Positions 47,281-58,083 of a stretch of DNA of 64,000 bases are shown here, one piece after another. Source of the stretch: Musicola paradisiaca NCPPB 2511 (lineage in GTDB: Bacteria > Pseudomonadota > Gammaproteobacteria > Enterobacterales > Enterobacteriaceae); NCBI RefSeq assembly GCF_000400505.1, contig NZ_CM001857.1:2694134-2758133 (forward strand), read 5' to 3'. A program made the position numbers and the translations under genes. The notes below the pieces were generated by a model, which was given only the letters and a program-made list of their open reading frames with translations, did not search any database and had not been told where the DNA came from. Position 1 is the stretch's first letter; every line of letters starts with the position of its first letter.

Positions 47281-48476
47281 GCTGTTGCCTCCATAGAACG
47301 GGATGCCCCGGTGATCGCCAGTCGCCGATTCGCCACCAGTTCGGCCGCATCCCGCACCGGCTTGTCCTCGGTATGAACATAGTGCATAAACATCGCCACG
47401 GTCTTGTGGCCTGTGAGCTTCATGCCCACCTTGGTTGGCACGCCCGAGTTGGCAATATCGGTGGTCGCCCGGTGGCGGATGCCATGCGTGCCGACGTGGG
47501 GCACGCCAGCGGCCTTGAGCGCGCGCGTCCAGCCGCCGTAGTATTCACCGTGGGTCATGTGCCGGGTGGGATCGTTCGGCGAAGGCAGGACATAGGGGCT
47601 GCCGTCCCGGCGCGGCGCAGTGGACAGCAGCCGATAGGCTTCCTAGCTCATGGGCTTGGAGATACCGCCGGTCTTGCTGTCAGGCCAGACGACGCGGCGG
47701 TTTTCCAGATCAATCCAATCCCATTCGAGCGGGCAGATTTCGGAGCGCCGGGCGGCGAACTCGAATTGCAGGCGGATCGCCAGCGGGATGACGTAGTTCT
47801 CCAGTCCTTCCGCCTCCAGGTGCTCCAGGTGACGGAAGATCCGCACCAGCTCGTCATCGACGATGAGCCGGGTTTCCTTGCCTGGCGGGTACATCGGCAC
47901 ATGGCGGCACGGATTCGTGCCGTCTGGGCGCAGTCCCCACACTTCGGCCAGGTTGAACATCTTGCGCAGCACACCGAAAGTGCGGTTCGCCTCGGCTTGC
48001 TTGTAGGCCAGCTTCTTCATCAGCGCGGCCACGTCCGGGCGCTTTACGTCCTGCATCTTCATCCGGCCCATGATCGGGATGATGCAGCGGTCAATCACGC
48101 CCTGATAGCCACGCTGTGTGCTGGGCTTGTTGCGCTGCCTGGAGTAGTCCTCCATGAAGGTGTAGCAATACTCCTTCATGGTCGGTGCCTTGTGGGCAGC
48201 GTTCTTAGCCGCGCTGGGATCTCCGCCTTTGCGCACCTCGGCCAGCCACTCCTGCGCCATTGTGCGTGCCTGATCGACCGTCAGTTCCCCGTACTGGCCC
48301 AAGGCGGGCTTGCGGCGCTCGCCAGCGTTCGTGCGGTACTGAAGCATGAACACCTTGCGGCCCGCCGGGGTGATCTTGCACAGGAAGCCGGGCACCACGG
48401 TATCCCGCAGTTCGATGGCCTTGGCTTGGGGTTGTGCCGCATCGACTGCGGACTTGGTGAGCTTGATCTTCGCCAT
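47277..48476 (-). pseudogene. int: tyrosine integrase with an in-frame amber stop
   Basis: Site-specific recombinase of the DUF4102/P4 type, 399 codons if read through. The N-terminal arm-binding and core-binding domains (MAKIKLTKSAVDAAQP; GERRKPALGQYGELTVDQAR) and first catalytic Arg (FAARRSEICPLEWDW) lie before a TAG at 47643-47645; after it, in the same frame, follow EAYRLL, the His-x-x-Arg (GTHGIRHRATTD), LTGHKTV and the nucleophile Tyr in MFMHYVHT. Only this codon is wrong, so inactivation is recent, or an amber suppressor or sequencing error is involved. It sits at the right end of the island. Confidence 0.93.
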
Positions 48477-48652
48477 GATGACTCCTCGGAAAGCCCGGTT
48501 TCCAAGAGCCGCATGGGAGCCACGCGAGGAAAAGCCGGGTCAAGTTTCGGAAAGCACCGGCATATGTTGAACTCACCTAAGTGATTGATAAACCTGTTGT
48601 ATCTAGCCTTGGCGTAGTCCAGCGAATTGCCGAGCTAGAGTCATCGTGAAAC

Positions 48653-48681
48653 AAAAAAAACGCAGCGTCAGGACGCTGCGT
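48653..48681 (-). terminator. terminator of yejG
   Basis: CGCAGCGT / ACGCTGCG stem with a 4-base loop followed on the minus strand by eight T. It marks native sequence, so the right edge of the island lies to its left. Confidence 0.9.
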
Positions 48682-48687
48682 TTTCAT

Positions 48688-49041
48688 TTAGAAAGGATAC
48701 CGGGCGCAAACCGATTCAGCGATGGCGACGCCGACATCTTTTAGCCGGCATAACGCGGTACTTTCATCCTGCCGGTGCAGGAACAGGCAGGGTTCACGTT
48801 CCCATTCCACAACCGCGCACTGAACCTGGATCTCATCCAGCGATTGCTGCAGCTGACGCATGATATAGCATGCTTCCTCGCCGTCATGGCTTAATAATTT
48901 AAAGCCAATCAGCGGGTTATCATCGGCATTATTACCCATGGTATTGAGCGGAACAGGCTCAACGTTGACGCCAGTAAAACCGGATAACCAGCGATAACTT
49001 TGCGGCAAACGATGAACCACCGAAAGTTGGAGATTATTCAC
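48688..49041 (-). CDS. yejG: YejG family protein
   Basis: A 117-residue cytoplasmic protein matching E. coli YejG (starts MNNLQLSVVHRLPQSYRWLSGF). A structure is known for the E. coli protein but its function is not clearly set; involvement in tolerance of aminoglycosides has been reported. In E. coli it lies between yejF and bcr, as it would here without the island. Confidence 0.9.
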   Translation of the reverse strand: MNNLQLSVVHRLPQSYRWLSGFTGVNVEPVPLNTMGNNADDNPLIGFKLLSHDGEEACYIMRQLQQSLDEIQVQCAVVEWEREPCLFLHRQDESTALCRLKDVGVAIAESVCARYPF

Positions 49042-49352
49042 GACAGTTTTCCTCGGCCAGACAACAATTCACAAAATTATAACATAACAAACTCATTGTT
49101 TTTGCTTTGCACTTCACTTTCGCTCACCAACCAGAAACGAAAGAGCAACATTTTTATAATAAAAATAGTTTCGAACTGACATCACCGGCAAAATTATTGA
49201 AAAAATATGTTATGACGATCACGAATTTGAACGATTCGGGGGCTATATGTAACCTTTTACCCCGCACACCTCAACCATTTTTTTTATTTTGTTTACTTAA
49301 CAAACAAAACATTCACAACCAAAGAACATATCGACTCATCGATTCGACGCCT
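49042..49352. other. gap between yejG and bcr, nothing recognised
   Basis: About 310 AT-rich bases. They must carry the yejG promoter. No terminator for bcr is evident and no RNA gene was recognised. Confidence 0.4.
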
Positions 49353-50549
49353 TCAGACCTCCCCTGCACGGCGCCGCCCGGCGAACAGAAACAACGCGAA
49401 AGCCGATACGGAACAAAACGCCATCGAACCCACCATAGGCCAGGCGCTGTGAAATGAGACCAGCGACAACAGCGCGCCAAGCAACGACCCCAACCCAAAG
49501 CGCAGCGTCCCCGCCAGCGATGAGGCGGTACCGGCCATATGGGGGAAATCATCCAGGATCACCGCCATTGCATTCGACGCAACCGTCGCCACACAGCCGA
49601 CGAACGCCGCTACGCCAATCACCAACGGCAGAAACCCCAGATCAAACGCACACACCACAATCAGCCACAACCCCATAGCAAACTGGATGCTCAACCCCAG
49701 CCGAAACATAAACATCGCCCCCATACGCGACACAATGCGGCTGTTCAGCAGGGTCATCATGAACAGAAATACAATATTGAGGGCGAAGTAATAACCAAAG
49801 TGCTGGGGTGATACGCCGTTGAGATCAATGTAAACAAACGGCCCGGCGCTCAGAAAGGCGAACATACCGGAAAACGACAAGCCGCTGGCCAGCATGTAGC
49901 TGAATACACGGCGATGACGGAATAGCTGGAAAAAATTGCCGAGCGTCGTGCGCAAATGAAACCGTTGTCGCCGGGCAACCGGCAGCGTCTCTGGAATAAA
50001 CCACCCGATCAGCAGCGTCGCCACCAGCGCCGCCACCGCGATCACCCAGAAAATGGCATGCCAGCTCAGCCAGAACAGCAGCGCGCCCCCAACGATCGGC
50101 GCCAGCAACGGCGCGACCGTCATCACCAGGATGACAAACGACATCATGCGGGAGAACTCATCCTTCGAAAACATATCCCGCATCAGCGCATTGATCACCA
50201 CACTGGCGGATGCCGCCGACAGGCCATGCAAAAAGCGCATATGAATCAATTGCTGCACGGTCTGAGAAAGCGCACACGCCGCCGCCGCCACCGTAAACAC
50301 CAGCACGCCGCCCAAGATCACCGGTTTGCGGCCAATACTGTCCGACATCGGCCCGTAAAAAACCTGGCCGATGGCAAAACCGAAGATGTAAGAACTGAGC
50401 GTCATCTGCACGCTGCCAGGATCCACCGAAAACTCTTTGGCGATCACCGGTAAAGCGGGCAAATACATATCGATGGCGATCGGCATCAACATCGAGATCA
50501 GACCCAAAATAAAAATCAGTCCGACACGCGAGGGAGGGGTAGATTGCAC
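49353..50549 (-). CDS. bcr: multidrug efflux transporter Bcr
   Basis: Drug/H+ antiporter of the DHA1 major-facilitator group (bicyclomycin, sulfonamide; also dipeptide or cysteine export in E. coli). The 398 residues hold 12 membrane segments with [12 protein letters not shown] in TM1, the motif A loop [12 protein letters not shown] near residue 68 and motif C-like [13 protein letters not shown] near residue 143. Gene order bcr-rsuA as in E. coli; 66 bases separate them. Confidence 0.95.
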   Translation of the reverse strand: MQSTPPSRVGLIFILGLISMLMPIAIDMYLPALPVIAKEFSVDPGSVQMTLSSYIFGFAIGQVFYGPMSDSIGRKPVILGGVLVFTVAAAACALSQTVQQLIHMRFLHGLSAASASVVINALMRDMFSKDEFSRMMSFVILVMTVAPLLAPIVGGALLFWLSWHAIFWVIAVAALVATLLIGWFIPETLPVARRQRFHLRTTLGNFFQLFRHRRVFSYMLASGLSFSGMFAFLSAGPFVYIDLNGVSPQHFGYYFALNIVFLFMMTLLNSRIVSRMGAMFMFRLGLSIQFAMGLWLIVVCAFDLGFLPLVIGVAAFVGCVATVASNAMAVILDDFPHMAGTASSLAGTLRFGLGSLLGALLSLVSFHSAWPMVGSMAFCSVSAFALFLFAGRRRAGEV

Positions 50550-50615
50550 GGAAAAGGGTTCTCCTGGTAGATGACAAACGGCTTGTGACGGGCATCCTGC
50601 CCGGAGAACGGGCGG

Positions 50616-51314
50616 CTAGCGCCCGATGCTGTCCACTTCTTCCTGGGTCAGCGCCCGGTATTCGCCGGGTTCGAGACTGCTGTCCAGCACAATGGCGCCG
50701 ATACGTTCACGGTGCAGCGCCGTCACATGGTTGCCCACCGCCGCGAACATGCGCTTCACCTGATGATAGCGCCCTTCACTGATCGTCAGCCGCGCCAACT
50801 GCTCGTCGAGCACCTCCAGCACGGCGGGCTTGGTCAGCTCTTTTTCGCCATTCAGCTGTATGCCTGCGGCAAAGTGCTCCGCCGTTCCCGGCTCGATGGG
50901 CCGATCCAGCGCCACCAGATAGGTCTTTTCGCAATGATGCTTCGGCGAAGTGATGCGGTGAGACCATTGACCATCGTCCGTCAACAGCACCAGACCGCTG
51001 GTATCGATATCCAGACGACCGGCGGCATGCAGCTTGTGCGCTACCGGCTCATCGATGAAATACAGAATGGTGGGATGGTCGGGATCGTCGGTGGAGCAGA
51101 CATACCCCTGAGGTTTGTGCAGCATGAAATAACGCGGCCCGGTCTGCTGTACCAACGGATTGCCGTCGAACGCCACCTGATGCTCCGGCGCCAGTTTGAA
51201 CGCCCCGTTTTTAATGACGTCGCCATCGACCGTCACCCGCTGGGCACGCAGTTCGCGCGCTATCAGTGACCGGCTAATGCCTAACTGCTGGGAAAGAAAT
51301 TTATCTAATCGCAT
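50616..51314 (-). CDS. rsuA: 16S rRNA pseudouridine(516) synthase
   Basis: Makes pseudouridine 516 in 16S rRNA. The 232 residues start with an S4 RNA-binding domain ([20 protein letters not shown]) and continue in the RsuA/RluB/E/F catalytic fold with the active-site Asp in [16 protein letters not shown] near residue 102 and the [10 protein letters not shown] block near residue 186. Upstream of bcr on the same strand. Confidence 0.96.
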   Translation of the reverse strand: MRLDKFLSQQLGISRSLIARELRAQRVTVDGDVIKNGAFKLAPEHQVAFDGNPLVQQTGPRYFMLHKPQGYVCSTDDPDHPTILYFIDEPVAHKLHAAGRLDIDTSGLVLLTDDGQWSHRITSPKHHCEKTYLVALDRPIEPGTAEHFAAGIQLNGEKELTKPAVLEVLDEQLARLTISEGRYHQVKRMFAAVGNHVTALHRERIGAIVLDSSLEPGEYRALTQEEVDSIGR

Positions 51315-51487
51315 TACTTTGTTATTGCCTGTTGTTGTGGCCTGCGGCGGTTTTCGCCTTCAATCTTGATATAGCCCGTCATTTTGTGCGGACATAACAG
51401 GTACGATAAAGGCAACTTTAATCCTGTCAGCACAACCGACCTTAATCGCGGATGCTGACGCGCCATGACACCGTCAGGAGCCCTATT

Positions 51488-51727
51488 ATGTCATCGATTC
51501 ACGGCCATGAAGTATTACATATGATGATGGCTGCCAACAGATCCTTTACCACCGAGGCGCTGGTCGCCGCGATTGAAGAGCGCTTCGGCGCCGACGCCCG
51601 CTTTCATACTTGTTCCGCCGCCGACATGACGGCCGCGGCGCTGGTGCAATTTCTGGCTGACAAAGGCAAATTCATTCCGCAAGATAACGGCTTTACCACG
51701 CACGAGAGCAAAATCTGCCGTCATTGA
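51488..51727 (+). CDS. yecH: YecH family metal-binding protein
   Basis: A 79-residue small protein of the DUF2492 family, matching E. coli YecH ([12 protein letters not shown] start, [13 protein letters not shown] middle, ESKICRH end). The conserved His and Cys suggest metal binding; function unknown. I chose the ATG at 51488, which follows CAGGAGCCC, over the open extension to 51452. Its stop overlaps the radD start (TGATG), so the two are coupled. In E. coli the genes are not neighbours. Confidence 0.9.
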   Translation: MSSIHGHEVLHMMMAANRSFTTEALVAAIEERFGADARFHTCSAADMTAAALVQFLADKGKFIPQDNGFTTHESKICRH

Positions 51728-53487
51728 TGTCCTTCACATTACGCCCGTATCAGCAGGAAGCGGTTGACGCCACCCTCGCCCATTTCCGCCGGCACCACAG
51801 CCCGGCGGTGATCGTCCTCCCCACCGGCGCAGGCAAAAGCCTGGTGATCGCCGAACTGGCGCGGCTGGCGCGAGGCCGCGTGCTGGTGCTGGCGCACGTT
51901 AAAGAACTGGTGGAACAGAACCACGCCAAATATCAGGCGCTCGGGCTGGATGCCGATATTTTCGCCGCCGGACTGAAACAGCATCAGAGCCAGGGTAAAG
52001 TCGTTTTTGGCAGCGTGCAGTCCGTCGCCCGCCACCTCGACCGTTTCGACAGCGCCTTTTCCCTGCTGATTGTGGACGAGAGCCACCGCATCGGTGACGA
52101 CGATGACAGCCAGTACCAGCAGATTATCAATCACTTGCGTAGCGTCAGCCCGCTACTGCGGCTACTTGGCCTGACCGCCACCCCCTACCGGCTGGGAAAA
52201 GGCTGGATTTATCATTACCACTATCACGGCATGATCCGCGGCGACGAACAGTGTCTGTTTCAGGACTGCATCTACGAATTGCCGCTGCGCTACATGGTCA
52301 AGCACGGTTTTCTGGTGCCGCCGCAACGTCTGGATATGCCGATCGTCCAGTACGATTTCAGCCGGTTAGCCGCCAACCGCAGCGGATTATTCAGCGAAGC
52401 GGATCTGAATCTTGAATTAAAACGTCAGCAGCGGGTAACGCCGACTATCGTCCGGCAGATTGTCGACTACGCCGCCGAACGACGCGGCGTGATGATCTTC
52501 GCCGCCACGGTGGAACACGCCCGCGAAGTGGAAAGCTTGCTGCCCGCGGGACAAGCGGCGCTGGTCAGCGGAGAAACGCCGGCCCAGGAACGAGATAACC
52601 TCGTCGCCGCCTTCAAACAGCAGCAGTTGCATTATCTGGTCAACGTCTCGGTGCTGACCACCGGTTTCGACGCCCCGCACGTAGACGTCATCGCTATTCT
52701 GCGGCCGACCGAGTCCGTCAGCCTTTATCAGCAGATCGTCGGCCGCGGGCTGCGGCTGGCGCCTGGCAAGACCGACTGTCTGATTCTCGATTACGCCGGC
52801 AATCCGTTCGACCTGTACACGCCGGAAGTTGGCCAAAGCAAACCGCACAGCGACAGCCAGCCGGTGCAGATATTCTGCCCGCAGTGCGGTTTCGCCAATA
52901 TGTTCTGGGGGAAAACCACCGCCGACGGCACCGTCATCGAGCATTACGGCCGCCGCTGCCAGGGCTGGCAGGAGGACGAACGGGGAGCTCGCCAACAGTG
53001 CGACTACCGTTTCCGTTTCAAAAGCTGCCCGCACTGCGGGGCGGAAAACGACATTGCTGCCCGCCGGTGTCATCAATGCGAAGCGCTGTTGGTGGATCCG
53101 GACGATATGCTGAAAGCGGCGCTAAAACTCAGGGACGCGCTGGTGCTGCGTTGCAGCGGCATGACGTTGCATAGCGGCAGCGACGCCAAAGGCGAGTGGC
53201 TAAACATCACCTATTACGATGAGGACGGCGCCGATGTCAGCGAACGTTTCCGATTACACTCCCCCGCGCAACAGGCGGCATTCCAGCATCGCTTCCTGCG
53301 TGTACATCTGCGGGCGCCGGGCGTCCCGTTTGAATGGCGCAACGCGCAAGATCTGATCGACCGGCAGGATAGTTTGCGTGCGCCGGATTTCGTGGTGGCG
53401 CGACGACAGGGCAAATTCTGGCAGATCAGGGAAAAGATTTTCGACTATCAGGGCCGCTATCGCCGCGCTCATGAACTGCGCGGCTAA
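51727..53487 (+). CDS. radD: DNA repair helicase-like protein RadD
   Basis: Superfamily 2 ATPase (YejH) that acts with RecA in recombination and repair, stimulating strand exchange. The 586 residues show Walker [11 protein letters not shown] near residue 36, DESH box VDESHRIGD near residue 118, motif [11 protein letters not shown] and motif [15 protein letters not shown] near residue 340. The C-terminal part carries zinc-binding Cys sets (CPQCG, CDYRF, CPHCG, CHQC). ATG at 51727 gives exactly the E. coli length. Native neighbours rsuA and rplY are as in E. coli. Confidence 0.96.
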   Translation: MSFTLRPYQQEAVDATLAHFRRHHSPAVIVLPTGAGKSLVIAELARLARGRVLVLAHVKELVEQNHAKYQALGLDADIFAAGLKQHQSQGKVVFGSVQSVARHLDRFDSAFSLLIVDESHRIGDDDDSQYQQIINHLRSVSPLLRLLGLTATPYRLGKGWIYHYHYHGMIRGDEQCLFQDCIYELPLRYMVKHGFLVPPQRLDMPIVQYDFSRLAANRSGLFSEADLNLELKRQQRVTPTIVRQIVDYAAERRGVMIFAATVEHAREVESLLPAGQAALVSGETPAQERDNLVAAFKQQQLHYLVNVSVLTTGFDAPHVDVIAILRPTESVSLYQQIVGRGLRLAPGKTDCLILDYAGNPFDLYTPEVGQSKPHSDSQPVQIFCPQCGFANMFWGKTTADGTVIEHYGRRCQGWQEDERGARQQCDYRFRFKSCPHCGAENDIAARRCHQCEALLVDPDDMLKAALKLRDALVLRCSGMTLHSGSDAKGEWLNITYYDEDGADVSERFRLHSPAQQAAFQHRFLRVHLRAPGVPFEWRNAQDLIDRQDSLRAPDFVVARRQGKFWQIREKIFDYQGRYRRAHELRG

Positions 53488-53649
53488 CGTCGCCGTGGTT
53501 TCGTTTGCCCTACAGGCCATATTCCGCTAGAATTTCGCCCGCTTTTGTCCAGTCTGTCGTGCTAACGCCGCCAAACGGATACAAGCAAAGTATCCTGCCT
53601 GCCGCTGGGTCGCCTGCGGCAGGTTCACTTTATCCAAGTAGAGAAAGCA

Positions 53650-53937
53650 ATGATTACTATCAACGCAGAAGTACGTAACGAGCAGGGTAAGAGTGCGAGC
53701 CGCCGCCTGCGCAACACCGGTAAATTCCCCGCTATCGTTTACGGTGGCAACGAAGCACCGGTTTCCATCGTGCTGGATCACGATATCGTTAAAAACCTGG
53801 AAGACCGCAACAGCGCCGAGCTGTTTGGCGAAATCGAACTGGTTATCGACGGTAAAGCCACCAAAGTAAAAATCCAGGCTGTACAGCGTCACGTGTTCAA
53901 GCCGAAACTGACTCACATCGACTTCGTGCGCGTGTAA
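53650..53937 (+). CDS. rplY: 50S ribosomal protein L25
   Basis: Binds 5S rRNA in the large ribosomal subunit. The 95 residues are the short, single-domain form without the CTC extension ([20 protein letters not shown] start; LTHIDFVRV end), as in other gammaproteobacteria. In E. coli its leader is subject to L25 autocontrol; the 160-base leader here could serve this but I did not identify the element. Confidence 0.97.
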   Translation: MITINAEVRNEQGKSASRRLRNTGKFPAIVYGGNEAPVSIVLDHDIVKNLEDRNSAELFGEIELVIDGKATKVKIQAVQRHVFKPKLTHIDFVRV

Positions 53938-53970
53938 TCACGCAACGACTCATTCGATGAGCCAGCCCAA

Positions 53971-53999
53971 ACGCCGCACTTGTTGCGGCGTTTTTGTTT
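53971..53999 (+). terminator. terminator of rplY
   Basis: CGCCGCA / TGCGGCG stem, 5-base loop, then TTTTTGTTTT. Confidence 0.92.
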
Positions 54000-54094
54000 T
54001 CGGCCTTCCCCTGTGGCCTTCGCTCTGGCCCAATAGAAAAAGCCACCGTCGTTACACGGTGGCCAGCAATCTACCATGACGTTTCAGACCCGCC

Positions 54095-55312
54095 TCAGGC
54101 GTGGCTGCCTTGCGCCACCATCCCGGAATCCTCGTCCCGCGCGGTTTTCGGCGGCTGGATAAACAGGGTAATCATCAGCGACACCACAGACAGCAGCGCG
54201 ATAGCGATAAAGGTACTGTGGAATCCCCCCAATGACGCGGCGATAAAAGAACCGGCCAACGGCCCCAGACCAAACCCCTGATAGATCAAGCCATAATTGT
54301 TACTGTGATGTTTGAGCCCGAAAAAGTCGGCCACAATCGCCGGATAGACGGTGATATTGCCGCCGAAACAAAAGGCGACCGCGCCGGTGCACAAAAAGAA
54401 GGTCATGGCGTTCAACGGCAGGAAAGCCATCACCGTCACCGCCAGCGTAGTGACCAGCAGCGTGAAATTCAGCACCCGCAGACGGCCGACCTTATCGGAC
54501 AAATACCCCAGAATCAGACGCCCCAGCGTATTACAGACGGCGATGGCGGATACGGCGCCGGCAGCGGTCATCACATCCAGCCCCGCCATTTTCACGCCGA
54601 TATCCTTGACGATACCGATCAGGTACAGGCCGCTCATGCACGAGGTGAAGAACACCACGAACAGCAGCCAGGCTTCTTTGCGCCGCAGCATTTCACCGAC
54701 GGTAAAGTTGACGTTACCCGCCGACTGTGCGGTCTGCGCCGGCTGTAGCGGAGCATCCTTCAGCAGTTGCGATCCCAGACAAATCATCACCAGCGCCATC
54801 GCCCCCCACCAGAAAAAAGTCTGGGAGATGCCGACGTGGCTCAACAATGCGCTGTTGATGTATTTAAACAACAGGCTGCCGGTGCCGTAGGCGCCGACGG
54901 AGATCCCGGCGATCACCCCTTTACGCTCCGGAAACCATTTGATCAGATTAGACAGGCTGGTGATGTAGGCGGTGCCATCGGCGAAACCGACCACTACCCC
55001 CACCAGCAGCCATAACCACGACAATGATGACACCCATGAAGTCGCCATCAGCGCCAGGCCCAGCACCAGGCCGGAAATCAGCACCAGACGGCGGATGCCG
55101 ATACGCTCCTGAATGCGCCCGGCGAACAGGGTGGCAAAGGCCAGAAAGAAACTGGTCAGCGAGAAGGTGGTCGCGACGGAACTGAGAGGCCAGTTGAATT
55201 TATCCACCAACGGCTGGTTGTACAGGCTCCAGGTGTAAATGGTCCCCAGCCCCATTTGGGCCAGGACGGTACCTGCAATAATGATCGCGCGATTTGCCGG
55301 TTTGCTGTTCAT
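54095..55312 (-). CDS. yhjX: pyruvate:H+ symporter YhjX (OFA family)
   Basis: Major-facilitator carrier of the oxalate/formate antiporter group; E. coli YhjX (CstP-independent) takes up pyruvate and is the main target of the YpdAB/PyrSR system. The 405 residues have 12 membrane segments with LAQMGLGTIYTWSLYNQPL in TM1, GRIQERIG in the motif A loop and GFADGTAYITSLSNLIKWFPERKG's core near residue 110. Identity is inferred from family resemblance and strongly helped by context: pyrSR lie directly upstream and a PyrR-type site sits in its promoter. In E. coli yhjX is far from ypdAB. Confidence 0.85.
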   Translation of the reverse strand: MNSKPANRAIIIAGTVLAQMGLGTIYTWSLYNQPLVDKFNWPLSSVATTFSLTSFFLAFATLFAGRIQERIGIRRLVLISGLVLGLALMATSWVSSLSWLWLLVGVVVGFADGTAYITSLSNLIKWFPERKGVIAGISVGAYGTGSLLFKYINSALLSHVGISQTFFWWGAMALVMICLGSQLLKDAPLQPAQTAQSAGNVNFTVGEMLRRKEAWLLFVVFFTSCMSGLYLIGIVKDIGVKMAGLDVMTAAGAVSAIAVCNTLGRLILGYLSDKVGRLRVLNFTLLVTTLAVTVMAFLPLNAMTFFLCTGAVAFCFGGNITVYPAIVADFFGLKHHSNNYGLIYQGFGLGPLAGSFIAASLGGFHSTFIAIALLSVVSLMITLFIQPPKTARDEDSGMVAQGSHA

Positions 55313-55410
55313 TCCGGACCCCTTGTGTTCTGGTGTGAATGTGAAGCAGGCGCTGCCTGCCGAATGACGCCAGTATAAAGAGGAGGAAAAACCCTGAATC
55401 CAATAAGGGT

Positions 55411-55441
55411 ATGAACTGCGCCAGACAGGGAATGAAATGCC
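55411..55441 (-). promoter_or_regulatory. PyrR (YpdB) binding site in the yhjX promoter
   Basis: On the minus strand GGCATTTCAT, an 11-base spacer, then CGCAGTTCAT. This has the same half-site and spacing as the direct repeat GGCATTTCAT-N11-GGCATTTCAT described for E. coli YpdB at yhjX (second copy 8 of 10). About 100 bases upstream of the yhjX start. Confidence 0.8.
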
Positions 55442-55516
55442 ATGACAACGGCATCAACTGCCCCCAAAGGGGTTGACACTGCCGCCGCCACATTGTGAGA
55501 CCGGTCACATTTCTGA

Positions 55517-56251
55517 TTACAGCCGCATCAACTGACGGAATTCCTTCACCTTGCTGCGGCTGACCGGCACCTGAAAATCCAGATCGCTCAATGTGAGGAT
55601 GTAGGTGTTGTTGAACCAGGGTTCTATTTCACGAATTTTGCTCAGGTTAACGCAATACGAGCGATGACACCGAAAGAAGTGCGCCTCCGGCAACCGGCTG
55701 CAAAATTCGGTGATGTTCATCGACATCACGAACTCATCGCGCCGGGTATAAACGAACGTCAGCTTCTCATGGGATTCCGCGTAATAAATATCGTGGATGT
55801 TGGTCACGATGATGCGCTTGTCCTTGACCAGATTGATGGTCATCGGCGCGGGGCGCGGGGCGCCGCTCGCCGTCGGCTGCGCCTGCTGCTGGCGCCAGGC
55901 GGACTCCAACTTCTGCAACATGCTGACAATCCGGCTTTCATGGTATGGCTTGAGGATATAGTCGAACGCCTCCAGCTCGAAGGCTTCCACTGCGTGGTTT
56001 TTATAAGCGGTGATGAACACAATCAGCGGCCGATGGGCGAACTGACTGATGTTTTTCGCCAACAGCACGCCATCCAACGATGGGATGTTGATGTCGAGAA
56101 AAATCACATCCACCCGGTGATCCTGCAGGTACTTGAGCACATCCAGCCCGTCGTCGAATACCGCGTCCACCTCAATCTGACTATGTTGTTTAATCAACCA
56201 GCGTAATTCCTGCTGAGCCAGAAACTCATCTTCCACCATGATCGCTTTCAT
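55517..56251 (-). CDS. pyrR: LytTR response regulator PyrR (YpdB)
   Basis: Transcription activator of the pyruvate-responsive two-component system. The 244 residues match E. coli YpdB: receiver domain with phospho-acceptor Asp53 (VIFLDINIPSLDG) and Lys in ILKPYHES, then a LytTR DNA-binding domain (about 140-244; HFFRCHRSYCVNLSKI). The ATG at 56251 gives the same length as YpdB; an open extension to 56293 overlaps pyrS. Not the pyrimidine regulator of the same symbol. Confidence 0.93.
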   Translation of the reverse strand: MKAIMVEDEFLAQQELRWLIKQHSQIEVDAVFDDGLDVLKYLQDHRVDVIFLDINIPSLDGVLLAKNISQFAHRPLIVFITAYKNHAVEAFELEAFDYILKPYHESRIVSMLQKLESAWRQQQAQPTASGAPRPAPMTINLVKDKRIIVTNIHDIYYAESHEKLTFVYTRRDEFVMSMNITEFCSRLPEAHFFRCHRSYCVNLSKIREIEPWFNNTYILTLSDLDFQVPVSRSKVKEFRQLMRL

Positions 56252-56270
56252 GCCTGAACTCCCGACACCG

Positions 56271-57983
56271 TCATAAAGGCGACGCGACGGCATTTTCGGC
56301 CGACGCTGCGCTGTCTTTAGTAATAAAAAAGGCGATTTCCGTCCCCGGCTCTAGCCGACGAATTCGCAGCCCATCGCCATACAACAGCCGGATGCGGTGG
56401 AGCACGTTCAGCAGACCAATTTTGTTGCCCGGCATCTCGTTGCCCGCCACCCGGGCGATCACCTCATCGCTGATGCCGTTGCCGGTATCACGAACCGCCA
56501 CACGGATGCGCTCGCCCTCATCGCGGATGCTGAGCACCACCACGCCGTTGCCCTTACAAGGGCGGATACCGTGCACGATGGCATTCTCCACCAACGGCTG
56601 GATCAGCAAACTGGGAAGCCGGCAATCGACCTCTTCGTCAATGTCGTAAATCACCGTCAGCTTATCGCCAAAGCGCGCCTGCTCGATGGCGATATAGTCC
56701 TTGACCTGATACAGCTCGCTTTTGATGTCGATCAGCGTGTCATCATCACGCTCCAGGTTGTAACGCAGGTAGCGCGATAAATTGATGATCAACTGGCGGG
56801 CGGTGTCCGGATTCAGCCGAATCGACGTAGAAATAGCGTTCAACGCATTAAACAGAAAGTGCGGGTTAATCTTGCTCTGCAAGGCGCGCAGCTCCGCCCG
56901 GTTGGCCATCTCCCGCAGTTGTTCAGCGCGCGATACCTCAAGCTGGGTGGAAATGATTTGCGACAGGCCGATGGCCATCTCCTTCAACGACCAGGTTATA
57001 CGGTGGGCTCGGCGGTAATAAATTTTCAGCGTACCGGTAATCTCGCCCTTTTCCCGCAGCGGGATCACAATCATTGAGTGGATTTCTGGCGTGCGATAAG
57101 CTTCATCATTGTTTTTTATGATGATTTTCCCACCTTTCAACGCCTGCTGCGTGGTCGGGCTGAGATCGCGATCGCCACCGTGATAATTTCCCTCCCCCAC
57201 GCCGACATAGGCCAGCACCTGGCTGGTATCGGTTATCGCGACGGCGTCGGCGTCGATGTCCCGGCAGATAATCTCACACACGTTGCGCAACGAACGGCTG
57301 TTGACATGGCGAAACAGCGGCAACGTTTTATTGGCGATATCCAGCGCCAGCTTGGCCTGACGGGCGGCGATGGCTTCCTTTTCTCCTTCGACGCTGCGGA
57401 TCAGCAACACAATCAGGCCGATGCTCACCGTGCCCAGAATCATCGGCATCGCGATCCGACTGACGATATCCAGCCCCAGCGAGAACGGCCTGGCCCACAG
57501 CGCCACCAGCAGCATGGTCAGCGACTCACACAGCATGCCGCCCACAATCCCTACCCACCAATGGCGATCACGAGCAATGCGCAGATGTATCCAGGAAGAG
57601 ATAAACCCAGCCACGATGCTGGTGATCAGGCATGGAACCGAGGTAATACCATGAATATCAATTAGATACCGATGAACACCCGCAATGACCCCGGTCGGAA
57701 TACCGACCCACGGGCCAAACAGAATACCGCCGGACATCACCGCCACCACGCGCACATTCACCAGCGATCCTTCCACATTAATCCCGGACCAGGTACTGAA
57801 CAGCGCAAACAGGGAGAAAATGGCCGTCACCACCGCCAAATCAAAACGGGAATGCTCATCCTGTTGCAGCAGTTGACGAAAATGGCGCGTGCGCGTCAGA
57901 AAAAATAGGCAGATCAACATCAGCGCCGCGCGGTCGTAGACCGCCAGCAGCATTTCAAAGTTGGAACGCACGGGAACTCTCAC
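56271..57983 (-). CDS. pyrS: LytS-type sensor kinase PyrS (YpdA)
   Basis: Histidine kinase sensing extracellular pyruvate at high threshold and phosphorylating PyrR. The 570 residues have five to six membrane segments (5TM-LYT, about 10-200; [18 protein letters not shown] inside), a GAF domain (about 225-355) and a kinase domain with the phospho-His in [10 protein letters not shown] near residue 374 and an ATPase N-box [10 protein letters not shown] near residue 465. Close to E. coli YpdA. Nineteen bases separate it from pyrR. Start at 57983 may be a few codons too long. Confidence 0.93.
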   Translation of the reverse strand: MRVPVRSNFEMLLAVYDRAALMLICLFFLTRTRHFRQLLQQDEHSRFDLAVVTAIFSLFALFSTWSGINVEGSLVNVRVVAVMSGGILFGPWVGIPTGVIAGVHRYLIDIHGITSVPCLITSIVAGFISSWIHLRIARDRHWWVGIVGGMLCESLTMLLVALWARPFSLGLDIVSRIAMPMILGTVSIGLIVLLIRSVEGEKEAIAARQAKLALDIANKTLPLFRHVNSRSLRNVCEIICRDIDADAVAITDTSQVLAYVGVGEGNYHGGDRDLSPTTQQALKGGKIIIKNNDEAYRTPEIHSMIVIPLREKGEITGTLKIYYRRAHRITWSLKEMAIGLSQIISTQLEVSRAEQLREMANRAELRALQSKINPHFLFNALNAISTSIRLNPDTARQLIINLSRYLRYNLERDDDTLIDIKSELYQVKDYIAIEQARFGDKLTVIYDIDEEVDCRLPSLLIQPLVENAIVHGIRPCKGNGVVVLSIRDEGERIRVAVRDTGNGISDEVIARVAGNEMPGNKIGLLNVLHRIRLLYGDGLRIRRLEPGTEIAFFITKDSAASAENAVASPL

Positions 57984-58083
57984 TCACCGAAAGGGCAGGC
58001 TTTCATCATAAAACAGCGTGTCGGCCCCGCCAAATACGGTTACTTATGGACGGAGGAAGCAACACCGGCTCCCTCCGGGGGGA

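Noticed and set aside
47256..48584. 442-residue open frame on the plus strand
   Set aside because: Antisense to the integrase; it is open only because of GC-rich codon use.
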